Assembly: GCF_000374285.1 (NCBI RefSeq)
Contig: NZ_KB893931.1
Location: 1-64,000 of the forward strand
Source of the DNA: Actinobacillus capsulatus DSM 19761
Lineage (GTDB): Bacteria; Pseudomonadota; Gammaproteobacteria; Enterobacterales; Pasteurellaceae
Length of the DNA: 64,000 bases
Direction: 5' to 3'
Shown: one piece after another, positions 1-9,769 of the stretch
How positions within the stretch are numbered: the stretch's first letter is position 1
Layout of the letters: each line of letters begins with the position of its first letter
Translations under genes and position numbers: made by a program
The notes under the pieces: model-generated
What the model saw: the letters and a program-made list of their open reading frames with translations, nothing else
Database searches by the model: none
What the model was told of the DNA's origin: nothing

Positions 1-6
1 ATAAAA

Positions 7-72
7 CAGGTTATGTGTAAATTTTCGGGCTGTTCAAACAATTATACAGCCCTCAAATTATAACATAACCTG
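7..72. other. Nested inverted repeat upstream of nadV
   Basis: An outer arm CAGGTTATG (7-15) pairs with CATAACCTG (64-72), and an inner arm GGGCTGT (27-33) pairs with ACAGCCC (46-52). Neither hairpin is followed by a clear T-run, so it could be the terminator of a gene left of the window, a structured leader, or an operator region. AACATAACC occurs here and again near position 98-107. The function is unknown. Confidence 0.45.
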
Positions 73-121
73 ATAAACATTATGCGAAGTAAAGTTAACA
101 TAACCAATTGATTTATAAGGA

Positions 122-150
122 TTGTTTATTTTTGGCTTTAATTCTATAAG
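122..150 (+). promoter_or_regulatory. Candidate nadV promoter
   Basis: TTGTTT (122-127) and TATAAG (145-150) are separated by 17 bases and lie about 135 bases before the nadV start. This is the best sigma70-like pair seen in the leader; it is only a motif match. Confidence 0.35.
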
Positions 151-285
151 CGGCCAAATTTGTTCAGAAATTTGCAACTTTGTCATTATCCGTGCATATA
201 GTTATAGAAATGAAATAAATCCTTATTATTTATTTGTTGCATATGATAGACTTTATTTTAGTTTTAAAGAGATTAAGGTAGTATT

Positions 286-1764
286 ATGTGTAGTTTATTA
301 AACAAACATCAAAGATCGAGTGCGATTCCATCCTTATTATGCGACTTTTATAAAACGTCTCATCGAATTCAGTATCCTGAAAATACGCAAATTCTGTATA
401 GCACCTTTACCCCTCGTAGTAATAAACAAGCGCCTTATTTAACCCGTGTTGTTTCTTTTGGCTTTCAAGCATTTATTACTAAATATTTAATCCATTACTT
501 TAATGATAATTTTTTTAATCGCCCGGAATCTGAGGTTGTATCAGAATATTCGCAATTTATTGAACAAACGTTACAAATTGCCGATAAGGCTGAACACATT
601 GCTCAATTACATCAATTAGGCTATTTACCTATTCGCATTAAAGCGATTCCGGAGGGAAAATCGGTTGCAATTAAATTGCCAGTAATGACCATTGAAAATA
701 CACATCCTGATTTCTTTTGGTTAACCAACTATTTAGAAACATTGATTAATGTCTGTTTATGGCAGCCTATGACGTCTGCATCAATTGCATTTGCTTATCG
801 CTCTGCTCTGGCTAAATTTGCTGATAAGACCTGCGATAATAAAGATCATATTCTGTTTCAATCGCATGACTTTTCAATGCGTGGGATGAGTTCTTTAGAA
901 TCAGCTGAGGCGTCCGGTGCTGGCCATTTAACTTGTTTTTTAGGTACGGATACGATTCCGGCGATTTCATTTATCAGCAGTTATTATGGTTCTCAGCTCC
1001 TAATTGGCACTTCTATACCCGCCTCTGAACATTCGGTTATGAGTGCACATGGTGTGGATGAGCTACCCACCTTCCGCTATTTAATGCAGAAATTTCCGGA
1101 TAGTATGTTATCCATTGTGGCAGATACGACCGATTTTTGGCATAACATTAGCGTGAATTTGCCATTGCTAAAAGATGAAATTATGGCTCGCCCTGCGCAT
1201 GCTAAGGTCGTTATTCGTCCTGATAGCGGTGATTTTTTTGCAATTCTTTGCGGAAATTCGACCGCTTGTAATGAGCATGAACGTAAAGGTTTAATTGAAT
1301 GTTTATGGGATATTTTTGGTGGAACCGTCAATGCCAAAGGTTATAAAGTTTTAGACCCGCATATTGGCGCTATTTACGGTGATGGCATGACTTACGATAA
1401 AATGTTAGCTGTATTGGAAGGGCTTGAACAAAAAGGTTTTGCTTCAAGTAATATCGTGTTTGGTGTCGGAGCGCAAACTTATCAGCGTAATACGCGAGAT
1501 ACGCTTGGATTTGCGGTAAAGGCGACCTCAATTACGATTAATGGTACTGAGAAAGCGATTTTTAAAAATCCTAAAACAGATGATGGTTTGAAGAAATCGC
1601 AAAAAGGTCGGGTGAAGGTACTCTCATTTGAACATTATATTGATGGATTAACAGCAACGGATGATTTTGCTGATGATATGTTAGAACTGGTTTTTGAGAA
1701 TGGCAAATTAGTGAAACACATTAGTTTTGATCAAATCAGAGAGAATATTAACGCTCAGCTATAA
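286..1764 (+). CDS. nadV: Nicotinamide phosphoribosyltransferase NadV
   Basis: This 492-residue protein is predicted to convert nicotinamide plus PRPP to nicotinamide mononucleotide, the first step of NAD salvage without preformed NAD. It closely resembles NadV of Haemophilus ducreyi and the eukaryotic NAMPT family in sequence and length (about 490). The SIPASEHS segment carries the family's catalytic histidine at about residue 249, and RPDSGD at about 311-316 matches the phosphoribosyl-binding region. The frame is open from an ATG preceded by a weak AAGG. It is transcribed alone and converges on cpdB. In Pasteurellaceae an intact nadV correlates with V-factor independence, so this gene is informative about the strain's biology. 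CpdB next door also acts on nucleotides, but a functional link is only inference. Confidence 0.93.
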   Translation: MCSLLNKHQRSSAIPSLLCDFYKTSHRIQYPENTQILYSTFTPRSNKQAPYLTRVVSFGFQAFITKYLIHYFNDNFFNRPESEVVSEYSQFIEQTLQIADKAEHIAQLHQLGYLPIRIKAIPEGKSVAIKLPVMTIENTHPDFFWLTNYLETLINVCLWQPMTSASIAFAYRSALAKFADKTCDNKDHILFQSHDFSMRGMSSLESAEASGAGHLTCFLGTDTIPAISFISSYYGSQLLIGTSIPASEHSVMSAHGVDELPTFRYLMQKFPDSMLSIVADTTDFWHNISVNLPLLKDEIMARPAHAKVVIRPDSGDFFAILCGNSTACNEHERKGLIECLWDIFGGTVNAKGYKVLDPHIGAIYGDGMTYDKMLAVLEGLEQKGFASSNIVFGVGAQTYQRNTRDTLGFAVKATSITINGTEKAIFKNPKTDDGLKKSQKGRVKVLSFEHYIDGLTATDDFADDMLELVFENGKLVKHISFDQIRENINAQL

Positions 1765-1770
1765 ATAAAA

Positions 1771-1830
1771 AACACGGAATACACAAATTACGCTCAAGAA
1801 ATTTCTGTGTAATTCGTATATTCCGTGCTG
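1771..1830. terminator. Bidirectional terminator / palindromic repeat between nadV and cpdB
   Basis: CACGGAATA near 1771 pairs with TATTCCGTG near 1822-1830 in the convergent gap. An A-run lies on the left, giving a T-run for the minus-strand gene. A similar CACGGAA...TTCCGTG palindrome recurs at 30004-30066, suggesting a dispersed repeat family. Confidence 0.5.
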
Positions 1831-1848
1831 ATTTAAGAATAACTAAAA

Positions 1849-3831
1849 TTATTTAGTTAAATCCACTTGATATACTGCAAAACCTACGTCATCAGTACCT
1901 ACCAATGTCATTGGATATTGCGCTTTCTCCTTGATAAATGCCGCTGCTTTTTCGGTTGGAGAAGTTTCAAAGCGAACATCTAATTTAGCTTTCGCATTAA
2001 TTGGTGCGATACGCCAGTTTTTATCTGCTGTCGGTACAACATGACCGTTTGCTTTGCTTTCTGCCGAAATGTAATTCGCTAAAATCTGACGGTTTTCATC
2101 AGGCGCAGCAAAGACAATATGGCTATCACCAGTACCCGGGAATTTACCACCGTATGCACGGTAATTGTTGGTTGCAATTAAGAACTCTTGCTTCGGATCA
2201 ACCGGTTTACCTTTGAAGGTTAAGTTAACCACACGGTGCGAATTTTCATTGATTAATTTGCATTCACCATCGTAACGCGCCGGTTGAGTAATATCAAATT
2301 GGTACTCTACTCCATCAATTACGTCAAAGTTATAAGTACGGAAACCGGTCCAATCTAATAAACCTTGAGGTTGTGAGCTAGCCGGATCAATTTGTTTGAA
2401 CATACCGGCACTACATTCTAACCATTCTTTTAATTCTGCCCCTGTCGCTTTTACTACCACTAAAGTATTTGGATAGAGATATAAATCCGCTGCGTTACGG
2501 AAAGTCAATTGACCTTTATCCACTTCGGTAAAACCGGTCGGGTCATTTTTACGTCCGCCTGCTTTAAATGGCGCACCAGCACTTAATACTGGTAAGCCAG
2601 CAAGTTCCGGTAAACCTTTCACAACCACATTTTCAACATAAGCTTTTTGCGCTTGGTTTACAATTTGGATCGTTGGATCATCTTGTACTAACGCTAAGTA
2701 ACTATACATATTATCCGTCGCTTTACCAATCGGTTGTGACACAAATTTACGGGTTGCTTCGTGCGTTTCTTTAAGTAATGCAGTAATTTCCGGATGATTT
2801 TCAATCGTCGCTTGTTTCTTTTCAGCGTCATAGATCGGACGTAATGCCGCTTTTCCATCTACAACTGCCCATTTACCGTCCTGCTCCGCTAAACTTAAAT
2901 CAACCACGCTGAGGTTATTACCCCAATAGCCGGCCATACTTTCAGGAACACCTTTCATTGTGCCTTTTGCAATATCGGCATTCGGTGATTTTTCAAATTC
3001 TTTATTTGGGAATAAGCGGTGTGAGTGACCAAAAATAACCGCATCAATACCTGTCACATCAGCAAGGTAGAATGCACAGTTTTCTGCCCCTTCTTTATAT
3101 GGTTCATCAGAAGGGCCTGTGTGTGCTAATGCGATAATCACATCAGCGCCCTTCGCTTTAACAATTGGTACATATTTTTCGGCGGTTTTGACAATATCAC
3201 GTGCTTCAACTTTGCCTTCAAGATTTGCTTTATCCCAAACCATAACTTGTGGTGGAACAAAGCCGATATAACCAATTTTTAATGTTTGAGGTTTGCCGTT
3301 TGCATCAACGATAGCTTTTTCTTGAATAAAGTAAGGCTGGAAGAACGGTTCGTCTGTACCTGGTTTTACAATATTAGCATTCACTATCGGGAATTGCGCT
3401 TGTTTAATCACGTTATCTAAGTAGCTTAAACCATAGTTAAATTCGTGGTTACCGAGCGTACCGACTTCATATTTCATTGCATTAAGTGCCTTAATAGCCG
3501 GATCTGTTTTTCCTTCTTTTGAACCCACCGCTGCTTGATAATCGGCAATTGGGTTTCCTTGAATTAAGTCGCCATTATCCACTAACACACTATTTTTCAC
3601 TTCTTTACGTGCTTGCTCAATTAAACTTGCCGTACGGGTGAAACCGAATTTTTCAGTCGGTGCGTCTTTGTAATAGTCAAAGTCAGTTAAAAAACTATGA
3701 ATATCGGTTGTCGCAATGATACGTAAATCCGCATGATTGCTTGCGCTGCCAGCGGCAAATGTAAAGCGATGTGTGCCTAACACAAGCATTGCGCTTGCAC
3801 CTAATTGAATAAAACGTCTTCTATTTAACAT
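1849..3831 (-). CDS. cpdB: 2',3'-cyclic-nucleotide 2'-phosphodiesterase / 3'-nucleotidase
   Basis: This 660-residue periplasmic enzyme hydrolyses 2',3'-cyclic nucleotides and 3'-nucleotides to nucleosides for uptake. The calcineurin-like metallophosphatase motifs are visible: TTDIH (about 41-45), [10 protein letters not shown] (about 85-94), GNHEF (127-131), AHTGPS and FGHSH. A C-terminal 5'-nucleotidase domain follows. Unlike E. coli CpdB, the signal peptide begins with [10 protein letters not shown], a twin-arginine-type motif before a hydrophobic stretch, so Tat export is possible. The start has a strong AAGGAGGAG ribosome-binding site. It converges on nadV and diverges from ackA. Confidence 0.94.
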   Translation of the reverse strand: MLNRRRFIQLGASAMLVLGTHRFTFAAGSASNHADLRIIATTDIHSFLTDFDYYKDAPTEKFGFTRTASLIEQARKEVKNSVLVDNGDLIQGNPIADYQAAVGSKEGKTDPAIKALNAMKYEVGTLGNHEFNYGLSYLDNVIKQAQFPIVNANIVKPGTDEPFFQPYFIQEKAIVDANGKPQTLKIGYIGFVPPQVMVWDKANLEGKVEARDIVKTAEKYVPIVKAKGADVIIALAHTGPSDEPYKEGAENCAFYLADVTGIDAVIFGHSHRLFPNKEFEKSPNADIAKGTMKGVPESMAGYWGNNLSVVDLSLAEQDGKWAVVDGKAALRPIYDAEKKQATIENHPEITALLKETHEATRKFVSQPIGKATDNMYSYLALVQDDPTIQIVNQAQKAYVENVVVKGLPELAGLPVLSAGAPFKAGGRKNDPTGFTEVDKGQLTFRNAADLYLYPNTLVVVKATGAELKEWLECSAGMFKQIDPASSQPQGLLDWTGFRTYNFDVIDGVEYQFDITQPARYDGECKLINENSHRVVNLTFKGKPVDPKQEFLIATNNYRAYGGKFPGTGDSHIVFAAPDENRQILANYISAESKANGHVVPTADKNWRIAPINAKAKLDVRFETSPTEKAAAFIKEKAQYPMTLVGTDDVGFAVYQVDLTK

Positions 3832-4139
3832 AGAAACACTCCTCCTTATTTGAGCATAAAAAATTGCAAATTATTGTAAGAAAATAATCGCTTATGCTCT
3901 AGCGCTTTTTTCCTATTTCGTGATCGAGTGCAAATAAAAATTGGCCCTTCATTCAGAATTTGTACTTTAATTTGAAATAAAATGCTGGCTCGAATCAAAT
4001 TTTAAGCAGTTTTTCACTATTATTTTGGAATAGGAATTTATTTTATGTGCCGAAAAGTGTATTCTTATAAAGACGTACACACGCCACTGTGTGTCAATTT
4101 ATCAATCCTTTCATAAACAAAGAAAAAAAGGTGTTTGAC

Positions 4140-5348
4140 ATGTCTAAAAACTTAATCCTTATCCTTAACTGTGGTAGCTCTTCTCTAAAATTTGCTATCT
4201 TAGATCCTAAAACAGGTGATGAAAAATTATCTGGTTTAGCAGAAGCATTTCATTTAGAAGACGCTCGTATCAAATGGAAATTAAACGGCGAAAAAGGCAA
4301 TGCAGATTTAGGTGCGGGTGCAGCACATAGCGAAGCATTAACATTCATTGCAAATGAATTATTATCGGAAGAATTAAAAGCAAGCATTGGTGCTATCGGT
4401 CATCGTATCGTTCACGGTGGTGAGCAATTTACTTCATCTGTAGTTATCAATGACGATGTAGTTAAAGGCATCGAAAACGCAATTCAATTCGCTCCTCTTC
4501 ACAACCCAGCGCACTTAATCGGTATCCAAGAAGCATTCCGTATTTTCCCTGAATTAAAAGAGAAAAACGTTGCAGTATTCGATACAGCTTTCCACCAAAC
4601 AATGCCGGAAGAAGCATTCTTATACGCACTTCCATATAAACTATATAAAGAAAATGGTATCCGTCGTTATGGTGCTCACGGTACTAGCCATTTATTTATC
4701 ACATCACAAGTTGCTGAATTAGCAGGTAAACCGGTAGATCAAACAAACGCAATTATTTGTCACTTAGGTAACGGCGGTTCTGTATCTGTTGTTCGTAACG
4801 GCAAATGTATTGATACTTCAATGGGTTTAACACCATTAGAAGGTTTAGTGATGGGTACTCGTTCAGGTGACATCGACCCTGCAATCATTTTCTACCTATA
4901 TAAAAACTTAGGTATGTCAATGGAGCAAATCGAAGATATATTAGTGAAAAAATCAGGTCTTTTAGGCTTAACAGAAGTAACTAGCGACTGTCGTTATGCA
5001 GAAGACAACTACGATGATGCATCAAAACCTGAAGCAAAACGTGCATTAGACGTATATAGCTACCGTTTAGCAAAATATATCGGTGCATATATGGCAATCT
5101 TAGGTGATTCTCACTTAGACGCTATCGCATTTACTGGCGGTATTGGTGAAAACTCAGGTCACGTACGTGAATTGACTTTAAATCACTTAAAATTATTCGG
5201 TATCAAATTAGATAACGAACGTAACTTAGCAGCACGCTTCGGTAAATCAGGCACAATTACTGCAGATGACTCAGCATTCAAAGCAGTAGTAATCCCTACA
5301 AACGAAGAATTAGTGATTGCACAAGATACAGCTAAATTAGCATTATAA
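4140..5348 (+). CDS. ackA: Acetate kinase
   Basis: AckA (402 residues) interconverts acetyl phosphate plus ADP with acetate plus ATP in the cytoplasm, giving ATP from overflow or anaerobic metabolism. The N-terminal LNCGSSSLK phosphate-binding motif, the GHRIVHGG motif and the GTRSGDIDP segment are typical. The frame extends upstream to a GTG at 4089, but the ATG at 4140 starts the conserved [13 protein letters not shown]-terminus and fits the family length. Codons are highly biased, as expected for strong expression. Pta follows after 54 bases that contain a hairpin. Confidence 0.97.
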   Translation: MSKNLILILNCGSSSLKFAILDPKTGDEKLSGLAEAFHLEDARIKWKLNGEKGNADLGAGAAHSEALTFIANELLSEELKASIGAIGHRIVHGGEQFTSSVVINDDVVKGIENAIQFAPLHNPAHLIGIQEAFRIFPELKEKNVAVFDTAFHQTMPEEAFLYALPYKLYKENGIRRYGAHGTSHLFITSQVAELAGKPVDQTNAIICHLGNGGSVSVVRNGKCIDTSMGLTPLEGLVMGTRSGDIDPAIIFYLYKNLGMSMEQIEDILVKKSGLLGLTEVTSDCRYAEDNYDDASKPEAKRALDVYSYRLAKYIGAYMAILGDSHLDAIAFTGGIGENSGHVRELTLNHLKLFGIKLDNERNLAARFGKSGTITADDSAFKAVVIPTNEELVIAQDTAKLAL

Positions 5349-5355
5349 TTCCAAG

Positions 5356-5377
5356 GGGCAGACAATTCTGCCCTTTT
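5356..5377 (+). terminator. Hairpin between ackA and pta
   Basis: GGGCAGA (5356-5362), loop CAAT, TCTGCCC (5367-5373), then four T. It is a short terminator-like stem inside the ackA-pta operon and may attenuate pta or define the ackA transcript end. Confidence 0.6.
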
Positions 5378-5402
5378 CCTATTTCACATAAACGGATTAA
5401 AT

Positions 5403-7541
5403 ATGTCTAGAACGATTATTCTTATTCCAACCACAACCGGTGTAGGTTTAACAAGTGTTAGCCTTGGTTTAGTTCATGCATTAGAGCAAAAAGGTACAAA
5501 AGTTGGCTTTTTAAAACCTATCGCACAACCGATTACCGGTGAAGATACTTTAGACCGCTCTACTTCTATCATTAAAGCAGCGCAAACCACAGAAGTGGGT
5601 GAACCATTTATGCTAAGCGAAGCGGAAGCGTTAATTGGTCAAAACCAAAGTGATGTTTTATTAGAAAAAGTGGTTGAGCGTCACCAACAATTATCAAAAA
5701 ATAATGAAGTTATCGTTGTTGAAGGCTTAATTCCAACACGCAAGAACTCATACGCAAACAGCGTAAACTATGATATCGCTCAAGCGTTAGATGCAGAAAT
5801 CATCTTAGTTGCTGCACCAGGTTCAGATAAACCGGCACAATTAAAAGAACGTATTGAAGCAGCTGCATCAGAATTCGGTGGTCGTCACAATCCTAACTTA
5901 TTAGGTGTGATCATCAACAAATTTAATGCACCGGTTGATGAGTCTGGCCGTACTCGCCCGGATTTAACTGAAATTTTTGATTCATTCCAACACAGCACAC
6001 AAAATGTTGCTGAAGTGGAAGCATTATTTGCGAAAAGCCCAATCAAATTACTTGCTTGTGTTGAGTGGAAATCTGATTTAATTGCAACTCGTGCGATCGA
6101 TTTAGCGAAACACTTACATGCAGCAATTATCAACGAAGGTGAAATCCAAACTCGCCGTATCCGTGGTGTAACATTCTGTGCACGTAGCCTTCCACATATG
6201 GTTGATCACTTCAAAGCAGGTAGTTTATTAGTAACGTCTGCGGATCGTCCGGAAGTGTTAGTGGCTGCATCTTTAGCGGTAATGAATGGCGTTGAAATTG
6301 GTGCTATTTTATTAACCGGTGGTTATAAAATTGAAACACCAATTGCAAAACTTTGCCAACAAGCATTTGAATCTGGTGTGCCGGTATTCCGCGTAGAAGG
6401 TAATACATGGCAAACAGCGCTTAGCTTACAAAGTTTTAGCTTAGAAGTACCGGTAGATGATAAAGAACGTATCACTTCAATCAAAGAGTATGTAGCAAGC
6501 CAATTCAACGCAGGTTTTGTTGATGAAGTGTCTAAAGCGGCAACTCGTGCTCGTCGTTTATCTCCGGCAGCATTCCGTTATCAATTAACTGAATATGCAC
6601 GTCAAGCGAAAAAACGCATTGTATTACCGGAAGGTGATGAGCCTCGTACGGTTAAAGCAGCGGCATTATGTGCTGAACGTGGTATTGCAGAATGTGTGCT
6701 TTTAGCAAATCCGACAGATGTTCAACGTGTTGCGGAATCTCAAGGTGTGGTATTAGGTAAAGGTATTACTATTATCAACCCTGAAGATGTGCGTGAAAAC
6801 TATGTTGCTCGTTTAGTTGAATTACGTAAAAACAAAGGTATGACAGAAGTGGTTGCGCGTGAGCAATTAACGGATACTGTGGTACTTGGTACGATGATGT
6901 TAGAAGCCGGTGAAGTTGACGGTTTAGTATCTGGTGCGGTACATACCACAGCAAATACGATTCGTCCACCAATGCAAATCATCAAAACTGCACCAGGTAG
7001 CTCGATTGTTTCTTCAATCTTCTTTATGTTATTACCAGACCAAGTGCTTGTGTACGGTGACTGTGCAGTAAACCCAGATCCAACAGCAGAACAATTAGCT
7101 GAAATTGCGATTCAATCTGCGGAATCAGCGAAAGCATTCGGTATTGACCCACGTGTTGCAATGATTTCTTACTCAACAGGTACATCAGGTTCTGGTGCAG
7201 ATGTAGAGAAAGTAAAAGAAGCAACCCGTATCGCACAAGAAAAACGCCCAGATTTAATTATCGATGGTCCGTTACAATATGATGCGGCGGTAATGGAAGA
7301 TGTAGCTCGCTCTAAAGCGCCTAACTCTCCGGTAGCGGGTAAAGCAACGGTATTCGTGTTCCCTGATCTAAATACCGGTAATACGACATATAAAGCGGTA
7401 CAACGTTCTGCAGATTTAGTGTCTATCGGTCCAATGCTTCAAGGTATGCGTAAACCGGTTAATGACCTTTCTCGTGGTGCGTTAGTTGACGATATCGTAT
7501 ATACAATCGCATTAACTGCAATTCAAGCAACTCAAGGTTAA
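5403..7541 (+). CDS. pta: Phosphate acetyltransferase
   Basis: Pta (712 residues) converts acetyl-CoA and phosphate to acetyl phosphate, working with AckA. It is the long enterobacterial form. An N-terminal P-loop-like DRTGG/BioD-type region begins [12 protein letters not shown], a DRTGG-type middle domain follows, and the C-terminal catalytic PTA domain (about 390-712) contains [13 protein letters not shown] and [10 protein letters not shown]. It shares strand and spacing with ackA, so co-transcription is likely. A strong terminator follows. Confidence 0.97.
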   Translation: MSRTIILIPTTTGVGLTSVSLGLVHALEQKGTKVGFLKPIAQPITGEDTLDRSTSIIKAAQTTEVGEPFMLSEAEALIGQNQSDVLLEKVVERHQQLSKNNEVIVVEGLIPTRKNSYANSVNYDIAQALDAEIILVAAPGSDKPAQLKERIEAAASEFGGRHNPNLLGVIINKFNAPVDESGRTRPDLTEIFDSFQHSTQNVAEVEALFAKSPIKLLACVEWKSDLIATRAIDLAKHLHAAIINEGEIQTRRIRGVTFCARSLPHMVDHFKAGSLLVTSADRPEVLVAASLAVMNGVEIGAILLTGGYKIETPIAKLCQQAFESGVPVFRVEGNTWQTALSLQSFSLEVPVDDKERITSIKEYVASQFNAGFVDEVSKAATRARRLSPAAFRYQLTEYARQAKKRIVLPEGDEPRTVKAAALCAERGIAECVLLANPTDVQRVAESQGVVLGKGITIINPEDVRENYVARLVELRKNKGMTEVVAREQLTDTVVLGTMMLEAGEVDGLVSGAVHTTANTIRPPMQIIKTAPGSSIVSSIFFMLLPDQVLVYGDCAVNPDPTAEQLAEIAIQSAESAKAFGIDPRVAMISYSTGTSGSGADVEKVKEATRIAQEKRPDLIIDGPLQYDAAVMEDVARSKAPNSPVAGKATVFVFPDLNTGNTTYKAVQRSADLVSIGPMLQGMRKPVNDLSRGALVDDIVYTIALTAIQATQG

Positions 7542-7558
7542 TTAATCCTTTTAAAGCA

Positions 7559-7585
7559 AAATGCCCTCGTTTGAGGGCATTTTTT
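7559..7585 (+). terminator. pta terminator
   Basis: AAATGCCCTC, loop GTTT, GAGGGCATTT followed by a T-run: a classic intrinsic terminator directly after pta. Confidence 0.9.
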
Positions 7586-7594
7586 ATATATAAG

Positions 7595-7620
7595 AAAAAA
7601 GCGCTGAATCTCAGCGCTTT
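7595..7620 (-). terminator. Terminator of the yegP-like gene
   Basis: GCGCTGA (7601-7607), loop ATC, TCAGCGC (7611-7617), with six A on the plus strand (7595-7600) forming the T-run of the minus-strand transcript. Confidence 0.8.
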
Positions 7621-7642
7621 ACTTATTGCATAGAGGTTATGC

Positions 7643-7825
7643 TTATTCTTTGGTTAAGTCTTTAACTTCAGTTTCCGCAGTAATTTTTTTCACCGCTTCA
7701 ATACCCTTCTGGCAGCTTTGCTTAGTTGCATAGCCTTCCCCACCTGTTGCGACAGTTTGGTGATTGCCAGATTTTAAACGCCAACGGAATTCACCTTTCG
7801 CATCTTTATAAATTTCAAAATACAT
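7643..7825 (-). CDS. YegP-family (DUF1508) small protein
   Basis: A 60-residue protein starting MYFEIYKDAKGEFRW, typical of the DUF1508/YegP family, whose biochemical function is not established. E. coli YegP has two tandem copies of this fold; here there is one. The frame runs upstream to 7849, but the ATG at 7825 is preceded by GAGGAA and begins the conserved sequence, so I use it. It is convergent with pta and has its own terminator. Confidence 0.85.
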   Translation of the reverse strand: MYFEIYKDAKGEFRWRLKSGNHQTVATGGEGYATKQSCQKGIEAVKKITAETEVKDLTKE

Positions 7826-8000
7826 ATTTATTTCCTCATTTAAAACCAAACATCGTGTTTGGTAGCGACAAGATTACTTATTTAATGAAAAATTGCAAAT
7901 TTTTCGCAAAAAATGACCGCTTATTTACGTAAATTTGCTCAACAAGTAGATATTTTGTCTGTTATGATGTTGTTAATTCTTATTACAAGAGGATAACAAA

Positions 8001-9695
8001 ATGTCTGCACAACAACTTATTGCACAACTTACTCAAATTGTAGGTAATCAACATATTATTACCGATCCGGCTAAAACAGAGTCATATCGAAGCGGTTATC
8101 GCTTTGGTTCTGGTGCAGCGCTTGCAGTCGTTCGACCTGCCAATTTATTGGAGTTTTGGCAGATTTTAAAAGCTTGTGTTGCGCATGATGTGATTGTGAT
8201 TAACCAAGCGGCAAATACGGGCTTAACCGGTGGTTCTACCCCAAGTGGCAATGATTACGATCGTGATATCGTGATTATTAATGCGATGCGTATTGACGAT
8301 ATTCAATTGATTAATAATGCAACGCAAGTAGTTTGTTTACCCGGTTCGACACTGAATGAGCTTGAAAATCAGTTAAAATCACATGGGCGAGAACCGCATT
8401 CGGTCATCGGTTCATCTTGTATTGGTGCTTCTGTAATCGGTGGTATTTGTAATAATTCGGGCGGTGCATTGGTACAACGAGGGCCTGCTTATACGGAAAT
8501 GGCACTTTATGCGCAATTGAATGAACAAGGTGAACTGGAATTACATAATCATCTTGGCATTGAGTTAGGAACAACGCCAGAAGAAATCCTCACTAATTTG
8601 CAAGCGCGCCGTTATCAGCAAAAAGATATTCAGCAGGATTGCGGAAAAGGTCATGATCACAGCTATTGCAATCATGTTCGTCAAGTAGATGAAAACTCCC
8701 CTGCTCGTTTCAATGCTGATCCAACTCGCCATTTTGAAGCTTCCGGTAGCGCTGGAAAACTCACCATCTTCGCTGTCCGTTTAGATACTTTCCCTCTCGA
8801 AAAAGATACTGCTGTATTTTATATCGGTACCAATCAAACCAATGTTCTTAATGATTTACGCCGCCATATGCTGAGTCAATTTGAACAATTACCAATTTCC
8901 GGCGAATATATTCACAGAGAAGCATTTGATATTGCCGCTCGTTATGGTAAAGATACATTCTGGGTGATTAAGAAATTTGGTACACAATGGTTGCCAAAAC
9001 TCTTTGCTTTAAAGGCAAATGTCGATCGTCTCAGTAAAAAGATACCATTTTTACCGCATCATCTGAGTGATAAAGTAATGCAATTAATTTCAAAAGGTCT
9101 ACCTGAGCATTTACCGCAAAGTTTATGGCAATTCCGTGATCGTTATGAACACCATTTAATTATCAAAATGGGGGGTAAAGGCGTTGATGAAGCTCGTAGC
9201 TACCTTAAACACTATTTTACTCAACATGAAAAAGGTGGTTTTTTTGAATGTAATGCGCTAGAAACGCAAGCAGCGATGCTACACCGTTTTGCGGTTGCGA
9301 GTGCTGCTATTCGTTATCGTGCAATTCACGAACAGGAAGTGGAAGATATTGTCGCGCTGGATGTTGCATTACGCCGTAATGATCCGGATTGGTTTGAGCA
9401 ATTGCCAGCAGAAATTGATGCGCAAATTAGCCATAAACTTTATTACGGTCATTTTATGTGCCATGTTTTCCATCAAGACTATATTGTGAAGAAAGGCTGT
9501 GATTGTGTGCAATTAGAACACGAAATGCTGAAGTTGCTAGATAAACGTGGTGCGCAGTATCCGGCGGAACATAATGTGGGTCATCTCTATGAAGCAAAAC
9601 CAGAATTACGTAAGTTCTATAAGGCTCTCGATCCGACCAATAGCTTTAATCCAGGTATCGGGCAAACCACTAAGAAAAAATATTGGCAAGAATAG
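8001..9695 (+). CDS. dld: Quinone-dependent D-lactate dehydrogenase
   Basis: Dld (564 residues) is a peripheral-membrane FAD enzyme that oxidises D-lactate to pyruvate and passes electrons to quinone. The N-terminal FAD_binding_4 region has NTGLTGGSTP (about 71-80) and the CNNSGG loop. The C-terminal membrane-binding domain contains the conserved GEYIHREAFDIA and HNVGHLYEAKP segments. The length matches E. coli Dld (571). AGAGGATAAC precedes the ATG. It is monocistronic and followed by a bidirectional uptake-sequence terminator shared with mltB. Confidence 0.95.
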   Translation: MSAQQLIAQLTQIVGNQHIITDPAKTESYRSGYRFGSGAALAVVRPANLLEFWQILKACVAHDVIVINQAANTGLTGGSTPSGNDYDRDIVIINAMRIDDIQLINNATQVVCLPGSTLNELENQLKSHGREPHSVIGSSCIGASVIGGICNNSGGALVQRGPAYTEMALYAQLNEQGELELHNHLGIELGTTPEEILTNLQARRYQQKDIQQDCGKGHDHSYCNHVRQVDENSPARFNADPTRHFEASGSAGKLTIFAVRLDTFPLEKDTAVFYIGTNQTNVLNDLRRHMLSQFEQLPISGEYIHREAFDIAARYGKDTFWVIKKFGTQWLPKLFALKANVDRLSKKIPFLPHHLSDKVMQLISKGLPEHLPQSLWQFRDRYEHHLIIKMGGKGVDEARSYLKHYFTQHEKGGFFECNALETQAAMLHRFAVASAAIRYRAIHEQEVEDIVALDVALRRNDPDWFEQLPAEIDAQISHKLYYGHFMCHVFHQDYIVKKGCDCVQLEHEMLKLLDKRGAQYPAEHNVGHLYEAKPELRKFYKALDPTNSFNPGIGQTTKKKYWQE

Positions 9696-9716
9696 CTTTT
9701 CTTGCATTCATTAAAT

Positions 9717-9766
9717 AAACAAGCGGTTAGATTTGCAAAATTTTTTACAAATTTAACCGCTTGTTT
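9717..9766. terminator. Bidirectional terminator from paired uptake sequences (dld/mltB)
   Basis: AAACAAGCGGTTA (9717-9729) and TAACCGCTTGTTT (9754-9766) form a perfect 13-bp inverted repeat. Each arm contains the Apl-type uptake core ACAAGCGGT. Confidence 0.88.
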
Positions 9767-9769
9767 TAG

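Noticed and set aside
4089-4139. Upstream GTG start for acetate kinase
   Set aside because: It adds 17 non-conserved residues; the ATG at 4140 gives the standard N-terminus and length.
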